From positions 30,256,001-30,320,000 of the forward strand of contig JBITNC010000001.1 of NCBI GenBank assembly GCA_050084985.1: 64,000 bases of DNA, written 5' to 3'. Both the position numbers and the translations under genes were made by a program. The stretch comes from Nageia nagi (taxonomy: Eukaryota > Pinophyta). Under the pieces are notes generated by a model. The model was not told the origin of the DNA. It searched no databases and worked only from the letters and a program-made list of their open reading frames with translations. Each line of letters begins with the position of its first letter. Position 1 is the first letter of the stretch. This document shows positions 55,512 through 64,000 of this stretch, piece after piece.

Positions 55512-56428
55512 TGTTTACAAATAAAATTGAATTTGCAAATAAACAAACAGAGAAATATCTACAAACTCAATATTATCTGTATACTAGCTACGGATAGCGA
55601 TTTATTCTAGATATCAATAAACAACATAACCAATTCAGCAGTGTACTTGTATCAACCAAGACTGTGATTCATGTACTTACCTCACGGAACGTACCTGACA
55701 ATGAAAGATGTAGATGTTGATGATGCAATGATGATAAGCTGTCCTTTCCACAACGTCGTGACCTGCAAGGATGCGAAAAGAGGACCACGGGCGGTCTGTT
55801 TCAGTAGTATTAGAGCACCGACGGTGTTCTTCCGTTCACAAAGGAGCGCCAGCAGCCCTAACTTGGTAGCTTTGACCTCTCGATTAGGTCTAGATCTTCA
55901 GTATAGATATCTCAGATTGCAGTGTAGTATCAGAATTGATCGCATATGTCAGGAGAGCTCACGTAAGGAAGCACACAAACCACAGCCTTGTAGGCGGTAC
56001 CAAGAGATACCTTAAGGGGTAGCCACTTACAAGACCATATGCGGGATCATGTGTATCCTTGTTGTTGTGGACTTACTATTAGATCCCTTATTTATATAGA
56101 TAATAGATAATACCGCCCATAGGTCGGCGTGCATCCACATAAATAAGGTTAATTCACAAGATTTAAGATAAACACATCAATAAACAAGATAATTCATGCA
56201 ATACTCAAGATAAGCCATGCAATATTCAAAATAACCCATGCAATATTCAAGATGACCCATGTAATATTCAAGATAACCCATGCAATATTCAAGATAACCC
56301 ATGCAATATTCATATTCAAGCTAAACATTGATATTATCACTTTAATCCATTCAATACATATAGTTAGGCCAAGCATATTTCATTAATTTATTGATTTAAA
56401 AGCATAAAATCATTTTTATGTGTTAACA
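55512..56428 (-). repeat. 5' LTR of C2 (917 bp)
   Basis: The plus-strand left end is TGTTTACAAATAAAATTG and the right end TTTTTATGTGTTAACA. It has the same 21-bp minisatellite copy number as the 3' LTR (56193-56313). A TATA-like CTATATAAATAAGGG on the minus strand lies at about 56087-56101. Confidence 0.92.
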
Positions 56429-56438
56429 ATGGGCAAAA

Positions 56439-57250
56439 TGTAGACTCCTAAAATTGATTTATGATTTATTTAATAAATCATATTTAGCATATTAAATGAT
56501 TAAAATACAATAATGTATGAAATGCCATTATATTGCAATACCATGTGCTAGGGACAATGTAATATCTTATACCATGGTTTATATTTTAAGTTATCTTAAA
56601 TATTCAAATGATTATTATTATTGCTATATGTCAATCTCACTCCTTTCTATTTCCTTGTAGGTTATAAATATGGGAGGTGAAGGTTGACATCCCTATCAGA
56701 TATCTCTAATAGGTGGTTATCCTAAACATTGAACCAATAATGTGTCTTGATGCCACCTATCTTTAATAATTTGTTATACTCTAAGCTCTAAACTATCTCT
56801 CTCTTATGCACAACATGAAATGGCCATTCCTAGACTATCAACAACGTGCCACTTCTATTGAGCCAATGGCATGATCTTTCTTGATTGAGAGGTCCAAATT
56901 TTGGAGGATGGCTAATGGTTTCATTCTAGTGAATATTCATTACAAGCTCATTTGAAATTCAATTGCAATCCTCTAAAGACTCATTGCTTATATACTTTTG
57001 AGGATTGTACACAAACTTCATATTAGGTGTACACTTTTCATGTATATATATTATTATCTTATATATTGTTTATTGTATATTAAATTGTATATTGTAGACT
57101 ATTTATTTGATTGTGTTTATTTGTATTTTATACAATTTATAATGCATATGCAAGAAATGGTGTTTGCTTATTACAAATATGATATTCATTCATTCAAACA
57201 TATTTACATTTCTTATCATACTTTCAATTTTCCTTATAGGGTGGATTTGT
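56439..57250 (+). repeat. TGTAGAC-type LTR, related to the element E LTR
   Basis: It starts TGTAGACTCC after GGGCAAAA, a purine-rich run typical of the base just before a 3' LTR. It shares with 45280-45967 the opening text, a TGCTATAT block and ATTCATTCATTCAAACATA, then ACTTTCAATTTT. The right end is uncertain. It could be the 3' LTR of E, with C2 inserted just in front of it, or belong to the element whose RT lies at 57.4 kb. Confidence 0.5.
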
Positions 57251-57394
57251 ACAAGTTGTGAGCCCACATCACATGGAAAAGATTCTATGAAAAATTGGAA
57301 AAGGGATGCTAGCACAGTTATACTCTATCAATTATTGAATTTGAAATCATAGAACCTAAGGATCTATAGCTCATCTTAAGTAAGCATTCAAGTA

Positions 57395-57820
57395 CCTTTG
57401 AGGAACCAAGGGGCTTACCACCCCAGCAATCATATGATCATGCTATCTAGTTGGTGCCAGAAAGTCACCCACCAAACATTTGTCCTTATCAGTATCCTTG
57501 TTTAGAGAAAAATAAAAATGAAAAATTAGTTAAGGAACTATTGGATGCAAAAGTAATTCACCCTAGTGTAAGCTCATATTCTTCTCCAATTATATTGGTT
57601 CATAAGAAAGATGGTTCTTGGCATATGTGTGTGGATTTCAGGGCCCTTAATAAAATTACCATCAAAGATAAATTTTTCATCTTGATCATTGATGAATTAT
57701 TAGATGAACTACATGGGGCAAGATATTTTTTCAAGTTGGACCTATGATCTAGGTATCACCAAATCTACCTCAAGGAGGAGGATATACCAAAAATTGTATT
57801 TCACATCCATGAGGGCTATT
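57395..57820 (+). pseudogene. Partial reverse transcriptase, chromovirus-type, cut by gap
   Basis: It reads FEEPRGLPPQQSYDHAI, then CPYQYPCLEKNKNEKLVKEL, LDAKVIHPSVSSYSSPIILV and [40 protein letters not shown] follows, then a stop where Arg/Trp is usual, RYHQI and EEDIPKIVFHIHEGY. These are the RT finger blocks; the palm with YxDD is lost in the assembly gap. The IDELLDELHGA block is typical of Tekay/Reina-like chromoviruses. Confidence 0.8.
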
Positions 57821-57920
57821 NNNNNNNNNNNNNNNNNNNNNNNNNNNNNNNNNNNNNNNNNNNNNNNNNNNNNNNNNNNNNNNNNNNNNNNNNNNNNNNN
57901 NNNNNNNNNNNNNNNNNNNN
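57821..57920. other. Assembly gap of 100 N
   Basis: Exactly 100 unknown bases, a conventional scaffold gap of unknown true size. The sequence on its right starts inside a tandem array, which probably caused the break. Confidence 0.98.
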
Positions 57921-58500
57921 CAGCTCCATCAGCTTATCAATTGTTTTGCGGAGTTCGGTTCCTATGTGACTGCAGCCAGTGTGAAGGCTCAGTTGTGTGG
58001 AACTTGGCTCTCCCCCTTTAGCTTATCATTGTTTTGCGGAGTTCGGTTCTTCGGCAACTGCAGTACACCTCTTGATGCGAGGGCTCAGTTGTGTGGAATT
58101 TAGCTCTCACATATCTGCTTATCATTGTTTTGCAGAGTTCGGTTCTTCGGCAACTGCAGTACACCTCTTGATGCGAGGGCTCAGTTGTGTGGAATTTAGC
58201 TCTCACATATCTGCTTATCATTGTTTTGCGGAGTTCGGTTCTTCGGCAACTGCAGTACACCTCTTGATGCGAGGGCTCAGTTGTGTGGAATTTAGCTCTC
58301 ACATATCTGCTTATCATTGTTTTGCGGAGTTCGGTTCTTCGGCAACTGGAGTACACCTCTTGATGTGAGGGCTCAGTTGTGTGGATACTTAGCTCTCCCA
58401 TTATCAGCTTATCACTTGTTTTGCGGAGTTCGGTTCTTCGGCAACTGGAGTACACCTCTTGATGAGAGGGCTCAGTTGTGTGGATACTTAGCTCTCCCCT
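57921..58500. repeat. C3 array: 96-bp tandem repeat
   Basis: TCGGCAACTG recurs at 58051, 58147, 58243, 58339 and 58438, a period of 96 bp and once 99. Three central units are nearly identical. It contains GAGGGCTCAGTTGTGTGGA, TTTGCGGAGTTCGGTTCTTC. Confidence 0.95.
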
Positions 58501-58504
58501 GTGT

Positions 58505-58735
58505 TTGGTTATGGTTATCATGTTTGGACTTGTGAGTTGATCATGTGTGTTATCATGTCTTGTCTTGTGAGTTGATCATGTGTGTTATCATGTCTTGTCT
58601 TGTGAGTTGATCATGTGTGTTATCATGTCTTGTCTTGTGAGTTGATCATGTGTGTTATCATGTCTTGTCTTGTGAGTTGATCATGTGTGTTATCATGTCT
58701 TGGTCTTGTGAGTTGTTCATGTTTTGTCTTGTGAT
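58505..58735. repeat. C3 array: 35-bp tandem repeat
   Basis: GTTGATCATGTGTGTTATCA, then TGTCTTGTCTTGTGA, recurs at 35-bp spacing (58536, 58571, 58606 and on) for about five units, nearly perfect. Confidence 0.95.
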
Positions 58736-59093
58736 GTGGTCTTGTCAAGTTGTCGTCCGGCCGGCATGTGTGGTCAAGTCGTCTGTCCGGTCATTGTCAT
58801 ATGTGTTGTCAAGTTTGTTGTCTTGGGTCATCAACATTGCGGCAAAGATTATCAGCTTATCAGACTATTACCTTCTACAGCAAAACGCAAGGGGCAAGCA
58901 TGCCCAAGGTAATGTAAAAAGGGAGTTTTCTCAACCTATATATAGCTTTATCATGATGTTGCTTAAGTTTGGAATGATTAGTGTTTATCATTGCTTATCA
59001 AAATTGCTTGCTATGATGTTGTGTTTTTACTTTGAATGTAAAATCTCAAGTCATCTCATGATTTCTTCGATTTCACATCCAAAGTGGGGCATC

Positions 59094-59950
59094 TGTTAAC
59101 ACATAAAAATGATTTTATGTTTTTAAATCAATAAATTAATGAAATATGCTTGGTTTAACTATATGTCTTGAATGGATAAAAGTGATAATATCAATGTTTG
59201 GCTTGAATGGGAATATTGCATGGGTTATCTTGAATATTGCATGGTATATCTTGAGTATTGTGTGAATCATCTTGTTTATTGATGTATTTATCTTAAATCT
59301 TGTGAATTAACCTTATTTATGTGGATGCACGCCGACCTATGGGCGGTATTACCTATATCTATATAAATAAGGGATCTAATAGTAAGTCCACAACAACAAG
59401 GATACACATGATCCCGCGTATGGTCTTGTAAGTGGCTACCCCCTAAGGTATCTCTTGGTACCGCCTACAAGGCTGTGGTTTGTGTGCTTCCTTGCGCGAG
59501 CTATCCTGACATCTGCGATCAATTCTGATATTATACTGCTATCTGAGATATCTATACTGAAGAACTGGACCTAACTGAGAGGTCAAAGCTATCAAGATAA
59601 GGCCGCCGGCGCTCCTTTGTGAACGGAAGAACACCGTCGGCGCTCTTATATTACTGAAACGGACCGCCCGCGGTCCTCTTTTGGCATCATTGCAGGTTGC
59701 GACGCTGTTGGAAAGGTAGCTTATCATCAGTACATCGCTAATATCTACGTCTTCCGTTGTCAGGTACGTTCCGTGAGGTAAGTACACAAAATCACGGTCT
59801 TGGTTGGTTACATTTACACCTCTGAATAGTTATATGTTGTTCATTGTTATCTAGAATAAATTGCTATCCATAGCTAGAATACAGATAATATTGAGTTTGT
59901 AGATAACCCCCTATTTACTTATTTGCATTCTCAATTTTTATTTGTAAACA
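59094..59950 (+). repeat. 3' LTR of C3 (857 bp)
   Basis: It starts TGTTAACACATAAAAATG and ends TTTATTTGTAAACA. It has a TATA-like CTATATAAATAAGGG at about 59358-59372 and a family palindrome GGACCGCCCGCGGTCC at 59661-59676. Confidence 0.92.
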
Positions 59951-59954
59951 CCCT

Positions 59955-60334
59955 CAAAAATTGGCCCCAAAGTTTTATGGTCCTTACTAGGTGTTACAAC
60001 GCATTGGCCCAGCTGCATACAAATTAGAGCTTCATACTTCTTCCACGATTAACCCAGTGTTTCATGTCTCTTGCCTCAGGAAAGTGGTTGGATCAGAGGT
60101 TTAGGTTCAAACACAATACCTGAGTTGGTAGAGGATGGGTCAATGGTAATTGTACCTAAGGTAGTTCTGGATCAACATTCACAACAGGTTCATAATCGCT
60201 CCATTACAGAAGTCCTTGTGTAGTGGCAAGGCATGGCACCAGAAGATGCAACATGGGAAATCTTTCATCAGTTGCAGTAAGAGTTTCCACACTTCAAGCT
60301 TTGAAGACCAAGCTTCATCCCAAGAAGGGTGGCA
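59955..60334 (+). pseudogene. Chromovirus integrase C-terminus and chromodomain
   Basis: The first frame reads PKFYGPY, a stop, VLQRIGPAAYKLELH, then INPVFHVSCLRKVVG. This is the integrase C-terminal GPY/F module. After a frameshift the second frame reads PKVVLDQHSQQVHNRSITEV, LV, a stop, then WQGMAPEDATWEIFHQLQ, a chromodomain with the W-x-G-x5-TWE core. Chromodomains direct insertion of such elements into heterochromatin. Stops at Arg/Gln positions make it dead. Confidence 0.88.
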
Positions 60335-60734
60335 TGTTAGGATCTCACATCCTAACATTTTCGTGTTAGTATTAGTATTTTCTTAAATTATCGACCTATA
60401 TTATAAATAGTAATATTGTGATTGTAAGGGCGGGCTCAATTTTGCATTAATATTAGGGATAGGGTTAGTTTAATATGAATAGATAGAAGTGTGTGGAGAA
60501 ATGCATCTTGAACATTATTTTCACCTTTGGAGTTGTAAGGAGGTAGCCCCCTTGAAGTGGCCTGTGATTCTATTACTATTCAGTAAAATTCTATCTTTAT
60601 ATGCTTATTGATGTTATTTTGTGTTCTATTTACCAGCACATGTTTTGTTATTTCTAATAGATAGTTGTCGTTTTCCTATTTCAAATCAATATTCGTTTCA
60701 TTTCTGCAATATTTCCCTTTTCATATTTGTAACA
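60335..60734 (+). repeat. Putative 3' LTR of the chromovirus
   Basis: It begins TGTTAGGATCTCACATCC after a purine-rich AAGAAGGGTGGCA, right after the chromodomain reading. The end is tentative at TTTGTAACA, where the copia fragment begins ten bases later. Confidence 0.55.
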
Positions 60735-60743
60735 TCGTAATAG

Positions 60744-61695
60744 TATGTGGATGAATTAATTTTTATGGATAGTAATGATGCAATTGTTGAGAACTTTAAA
60801 GAGGAGATGGAGTTTGAAGTGACAGACTTGGATTTGCTAAGATACTTCCTTGGAATTGAAGTACAATAGCTAGAATATAGGATATTTATATCTCAATCAA
60901 AGTATGCTGCAAATATACTGAAAAGGTTCCACATGGAGACTTGTAATCCAACTCCAACGCTATGGGCATCAAGCTGAGAAAAGAAGACTGGGCTAAGACT
61001 GTGCATCCCACTTTGTATAAAAGAATAGTAGGGACCTTGATGTATCTAATGGCCACACGCCCAGACATAATGTATGCTGTGAGTTTGATCTCCAGGTTCA
61101 TGGAAAACCCCCAAAGCAACGCACCTGCAAGTAGCCAAGAGAATTTTGAGACATGTCCAAGGCAGAATTGGATATGGCATTATGTATAAGAAGTCCGAGG
61201 AGTTCAAACTGACTGGATATACTGCAGTGATTGGGCAGGTAGTGCTGATGATCGGAAGAGTACCTCTGGATATGTTTTCCATTTGGGATCTGGAGTCATT
61301 TCATGGGCATCAAACAAGCAGCCCATCGTATCTTTGTCTTTAGCAGAAGCAAAATACATTGCAGCGATAGGAGCAACCTATCAAGCCATCTGGATGCGGA
61401 GAATGTTAAAGTATCTGGGGCATGAGCAGCAGGAGGCATGAAACTCTTATGTGATAACAGTTCTGTCATTGCCCTATCTAAGAACTCAGTATTTCATAAG
61501 AGGATCAAGCATATTGACACCCGATACCATTATATCAAAGAGTTGATTAATGTAGGAGAGATTGTCTTAAAACATTGCAAGAAAACGGAGCAATTTGCAA
61601 ACATCTTCACCAAACCACTCAGGACGAGAACCTTCACACAACAAAGGGAAAACCTTGGCATCACCGACTGTGAAGGAGATACTAACGTTGATATT
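60744..61695 (+). pseudogene. Ty1/copia reverse transcriptase end and RNase H, 5'-truncated
   Basis: It begins YVDELIF, the catalytic YVDD block with the second Asp changed to Glu, truncated directly upstream. EFEVTDLDLLRYFLGIEVQ, then YKRIVGTLMYLMATRPDIMY follow. RNase H after a frameshift shows [40 protein letters not shown], the [10 protein letters not shown] region and HIDTRYHYIKELI near the end. This gives the Ty1/copia order, with RNase H last before the 3' LTR. Multiple shifts make it dead. Confidence 0.88.
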
Positions 61696-61704
61696 AAGGG
61701 GCAG

Positions 61705-62160
61705 TGTTAAATTTATTAATATGAACGCAGTTATTAGTTTCTTTAGCTTACGTCAAGCTATTATTGTGTACAGTTTTCCACCCAGCAGCAAAGTGAATTT
61801 GAGTTTAAACTAAGCGGCAATCCTCCCGCCATCAACTGCAATTCAGGATTCAATGGTGCAACGGAATTGTTCGCACGATTGTGTGACAAAGATACAGATT
61901 TTGTGGAATTTTCTCCAATGGATCTGTCAACGTTTTTGTTATAAGTAGTTTCGTTTTTCTTCTGTAAAGGTAATTCGATTGTATTGTGTTCAATTGGATA
62001 ACAGATTATAGCGATTGAAAATTGTATTGTAGTCTGTAATCTAGATATGTTCTCTGCAAGTTTCAGTAATTCCAAAAATTGAATTTTGCCATCTGTGTTA
62101 AGTGGATTCCTTGGCTCTGTTTTTGGCTTGAGAAGAGAAGAGAAATCCAACATAAATGAC
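61705..62160 (+). repeat. Putative 3' LTR start of the copia element
   Basis: TGTTAAATTT follows the polypurine run AAGGGGCAG (61696-61704), the usual copia arrangement. The right end cannot be fixed because no partner LTR is in the window. Confidence 0.5.
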
Positions 62161-63693
62161 CAGAAAAGTCATAGGATTCCATTTGAAGGACCCAATGTTT
62201 GTTTTTGTTTTATGAAGACGGTTAAGAGGGCAAATATTAACTGTCTTGTGCATTATGGCGCACACTCAGACAGAATCGAACCCACGATGTTCTCGAACTA
62301 CACAAAACACTTTACTAATGCAACAAAACAAGTAATATAAACAATGAAGGAATACGGTCACCCAAGTTGAGTCAAATACAACCCACAAGAAAGTTAACTC
62401 TACCAAGTTAAGAGAGCAGCTTAGCCAGTTGAAGTTGGAGATTGCGTAAGTGAGAGGTGGTTTTATGGCCATCTATATCTGTTCCTGTAAATATCTGTTT
62501 CTTTTATTGCAGGAAATGAATGTGTTGAGAAAGAGGATTTCTTTTAAGAAATGAAGGATGTGAGGATTTTGGCGGATCCGAAGAAGCTAAGCATTAGCCA
62601 TTTGGAGGAGGCATTTCAGCAGAGTGCATTCTTCTTTCTGATGCGGCTTGTCATCTGTTTTTGTGTGACGTGGAGCTGAAGACTCCTGCATTCCGAAAGA
62701 AACCGCGTGAGATGAAGATTGGAGAAAATGGTGTCCAGAGGAGAAGAAACTAGATATGGAGAAACGCTGCAGCGATAAAAAAGTGTGAAAAAGGCAATCG
62801 TAATGGTAAGAAGCAGTCAAAAAGAGCTGTGAGTGTTGAAACTGCCGGGAAGTGTGTGTGATTTGTTTAGAAATGCCTGCACGAATATGAGGACAACATT
62901 GACCTTAGAACAAAGAGAAGGCACGCTGTTTGCAGACAGTATTGGTGTGCCATGAGAAACAATAAGAACAAACTTTAGTAGATCAGATGCATAAGGCGTT
63001 GAGGAGTATTAAAGAATATGCAAACATTGCAATTTATTGCAAAAATGTGATGAGAATATTTATGTAACGATGAAAACAAAAAAATAGTGGTAGAAGAAGA
63101 GAGGGGGCACAAATGTGTTGTGAACCAAAGACAGCAGGGGTTTTAAGTGTTGTGTTATTTAAGTTGTGAGTTACAAATTTTATATTTGTGTGTTTATCAG
63201 TAAAATATGAAAGAAGAACTTAGATGAGTGACTCTTTGAACAACAGCGTAGAACTGTTAGTTAATGTAAAAGAGCAATGTAGTTATGAGTGAGTTAACCT
63301 TGTAGTTAGTATCATATTCTATTTAATTTGGTTATTACAGCAGTTGGTACTCATCTAATTGGGTAAGATGGAATGATGATCATATAGATACTTAAAAAAT
63401 TGTGATGACAAAATTTATCAAGAAAGATGTTAGAGATATGATTAGAGATGTTAATTTATGATAATCATTAGGCAGTTAATGAATTTATTGTGAAAAGTTA
63501 CAAGAACCTCCGTAAATTCTATGATCATCGATGTATATTTATTTGATGTTTTTTAATAAATTATTTGCTCGTTTGAACCTCTCCCATATTTTCTATCAAT
63601 TGACATCTCCAATATCTTTTGTCTCCTTATGAGATTGGAATTTTAAATTTTCGAATTTGCTACTTTATTTATGGTAAACAGGTTTAAAAACAG
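62161..63693. other. Gene-free stretch before the MYB remnant
   Basis: There are only short open frames with no recognised domain. Base composition is slightly less AT-rich than the element-poor left part. If the MYB locus was once complete, its first exon and promoter should lie here, but I cannot recognise the W-rich R2 start. Confidence 0.45.
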
Positions 63694-64000
63694 GTCTTCT
63701 TCGCTGCAGAAAGAGCTGCCGCCTGCGTTGGATCAACTATTTGAGACCTGATATAAAGCACGGACTATTATTCAGCTCCACGCAATCCTTGGGAAAAGGT
63801 ACCACATGAATTGTCACAATGAAAGCAAATTGTCACAGTTTCGATTTCGACTCCCACTTATATACTCCTTTGTATGTATCTTTTTACAAATGGTCTGCTA
63901 TATCAGCACAGTTGCCTGGGAGAACTGACAACGAGATCAAGAATTTTTGGAGCACACATCCGAAGAAGAAGCTGTTACGGATGGGACTCGATCCCTCAAC
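63694..64000 (+). pseudogene. R2R3-MYB transcription factor pseudogene (exons 2 and 3, partial)
   Basis: Exon 2 (63694-63798) begins after an AAACAG acceptor and reads [20 protein letters not shown] then KHG, the end of R2. It jumps to [11 protein letters not shown] in another frame. The standard plant R2R3-MYB exon 2 is 130 nt; this one is 105, so about 25 nt (the FxxEEE start of R3) are missing and the frame is shifted. The intron (63799-63889) has a GT donor, but the acceptor is AA instead of AG. Exon 3 reads [20 protein letters not shown], then [17 protein letters not shown], and runs off the window. RCGKSC is RCRKSC here. Such proteins are nuclear DNA-binding activators or repressors; this copy cannot make one. 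Confidence 0.85.

Larger units (their letters stand above)
49676..56428 (-). mobile_element. Family C element C2: gag-only LTR element with intact gag ORF
   Basis: LTRs of 915 and 917 bp bound 6753 bp. On the minus strand the order is 5' LTR, primer site, gag (55489-53252), remnant of the antisense gene's promoter and first exon (52470-52915), tandem arrays (50935-52040), 3' LTR. No pol is present. I found no clear target duplication: CGGTG precedes and ATGGG follows. The LTRs differ by roughly 3-4 percent in the first 120 bases, so it appears younger than C1. Confidence 0.9.
57921..59950 (+). mobile_element. Family C element C3, 3' part only, plus strand
   Basis: It contains the family C 3' arrays, a unique segment (58740-59093) and a complete LTR (59094-59950), all in the opposite orientation to C1 and C2. 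The 5' LTR and gag are missing, either in the gap or deleted. The right boundary falls inside a chromovirus integrase reading, so C3 inserted into that element. Confidence 0.85.

Noticed and set aside
49671-56433. Target duplication for C2 (CGGTG versus ATGGG)
   Set aside because: The two five-base flanks do not match convincingly, so no duplication is claimed.
57921-58735. Regular repeats that could be taken for a CRISPR array
   Set aside because: The units are directly abutting tandem copies without unique spacers, inside a plant retrotransposon.

Overview
This window is AT-rich nuclear DNA from a seed plant with a large, repeat-laden genome. Nearly all readable coding sequence is old LTR-retrotransposon protein; there is a (CCCTAAA)-type interstitial telomeric tract, the LTRs are several percent diverged, and the only host-type gene is a broken R2R3-MYB at the right edge. 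A gymnosperm would fit, but nothing here proves the clade.

Layout. 1-4425: minus-strand Ty3/gypsy element of family A (A3), entering from the left edge and ending in its 5' LTR. 4426-16299: mostly gene-free, with a degenerate telomeric tract (4862-5140), a four-copy 300-bp satellite (9043-10272), a degenerate ~60-bp repeat field (11220-11700), two unrecognised ORF remnants (13.2-14.0 kb) and a minus-strand gag remnant (15.2-16.0 kb). 16300-42541: one plus-strand family A element (A1) carrying three other elements. B1 (minus, 17648-29477) sits in its gag, flanked by ATATC duplications. B2 (plus, 19629-24454) sits in the B1 integrase, flanked by GATGC. C1 (minus, 29936-38265) sits just after the A1 zinc knuckle, flanked by CATCC. 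42542-49675: decayed repeats and a gag-bearing element E. 49676-56428: C2, a second family C element with an intact 745-codon gag. 56439-57820: a TGTAGAC-type LTR and a partial reverse transcriptase, then a 100-N assembly gap. 57921-59950: plus-strand 3' half of a third family C element. 59955-61704: remnants of a chromovirus (integrase C-terminus plus chromodomain) and of a Ty1/copia element. The last 300 bases are a MYB pseudogene.

How the parts work together. Families A and B are ordinary gag-protease-RT-RNaseH-integrase elements that prime from initiator-tRNA-Met-like sites; all copies are dead. Family C is more unusual: its copies carry LTRs, a large gag, 3'-proximal tandem arrays and no pol. 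C1 also holds an antisense, intron-containing plant mobile domain (PMD) gene with its own TATA box between gag and the 3' LTR. C2 keeps the promoter and first exon of that gene but has lost the PMD body. Extra antisense ORFs and satellite-forming 3' regions are known from the Tat/Ogre branch of Ty3/gypsy, so C looks like a non-autonomous, gag-only Tat relative mobilised in trans. A spaced GGACC...GGTCC palindrome recurs through all C copies. Premature stops are dominated by Gln/Trp-to-stop changes; every premature stop I read in the C1 PMD gene is TAG, as expected from CHG-methylation decay. All alignments were done by eye.
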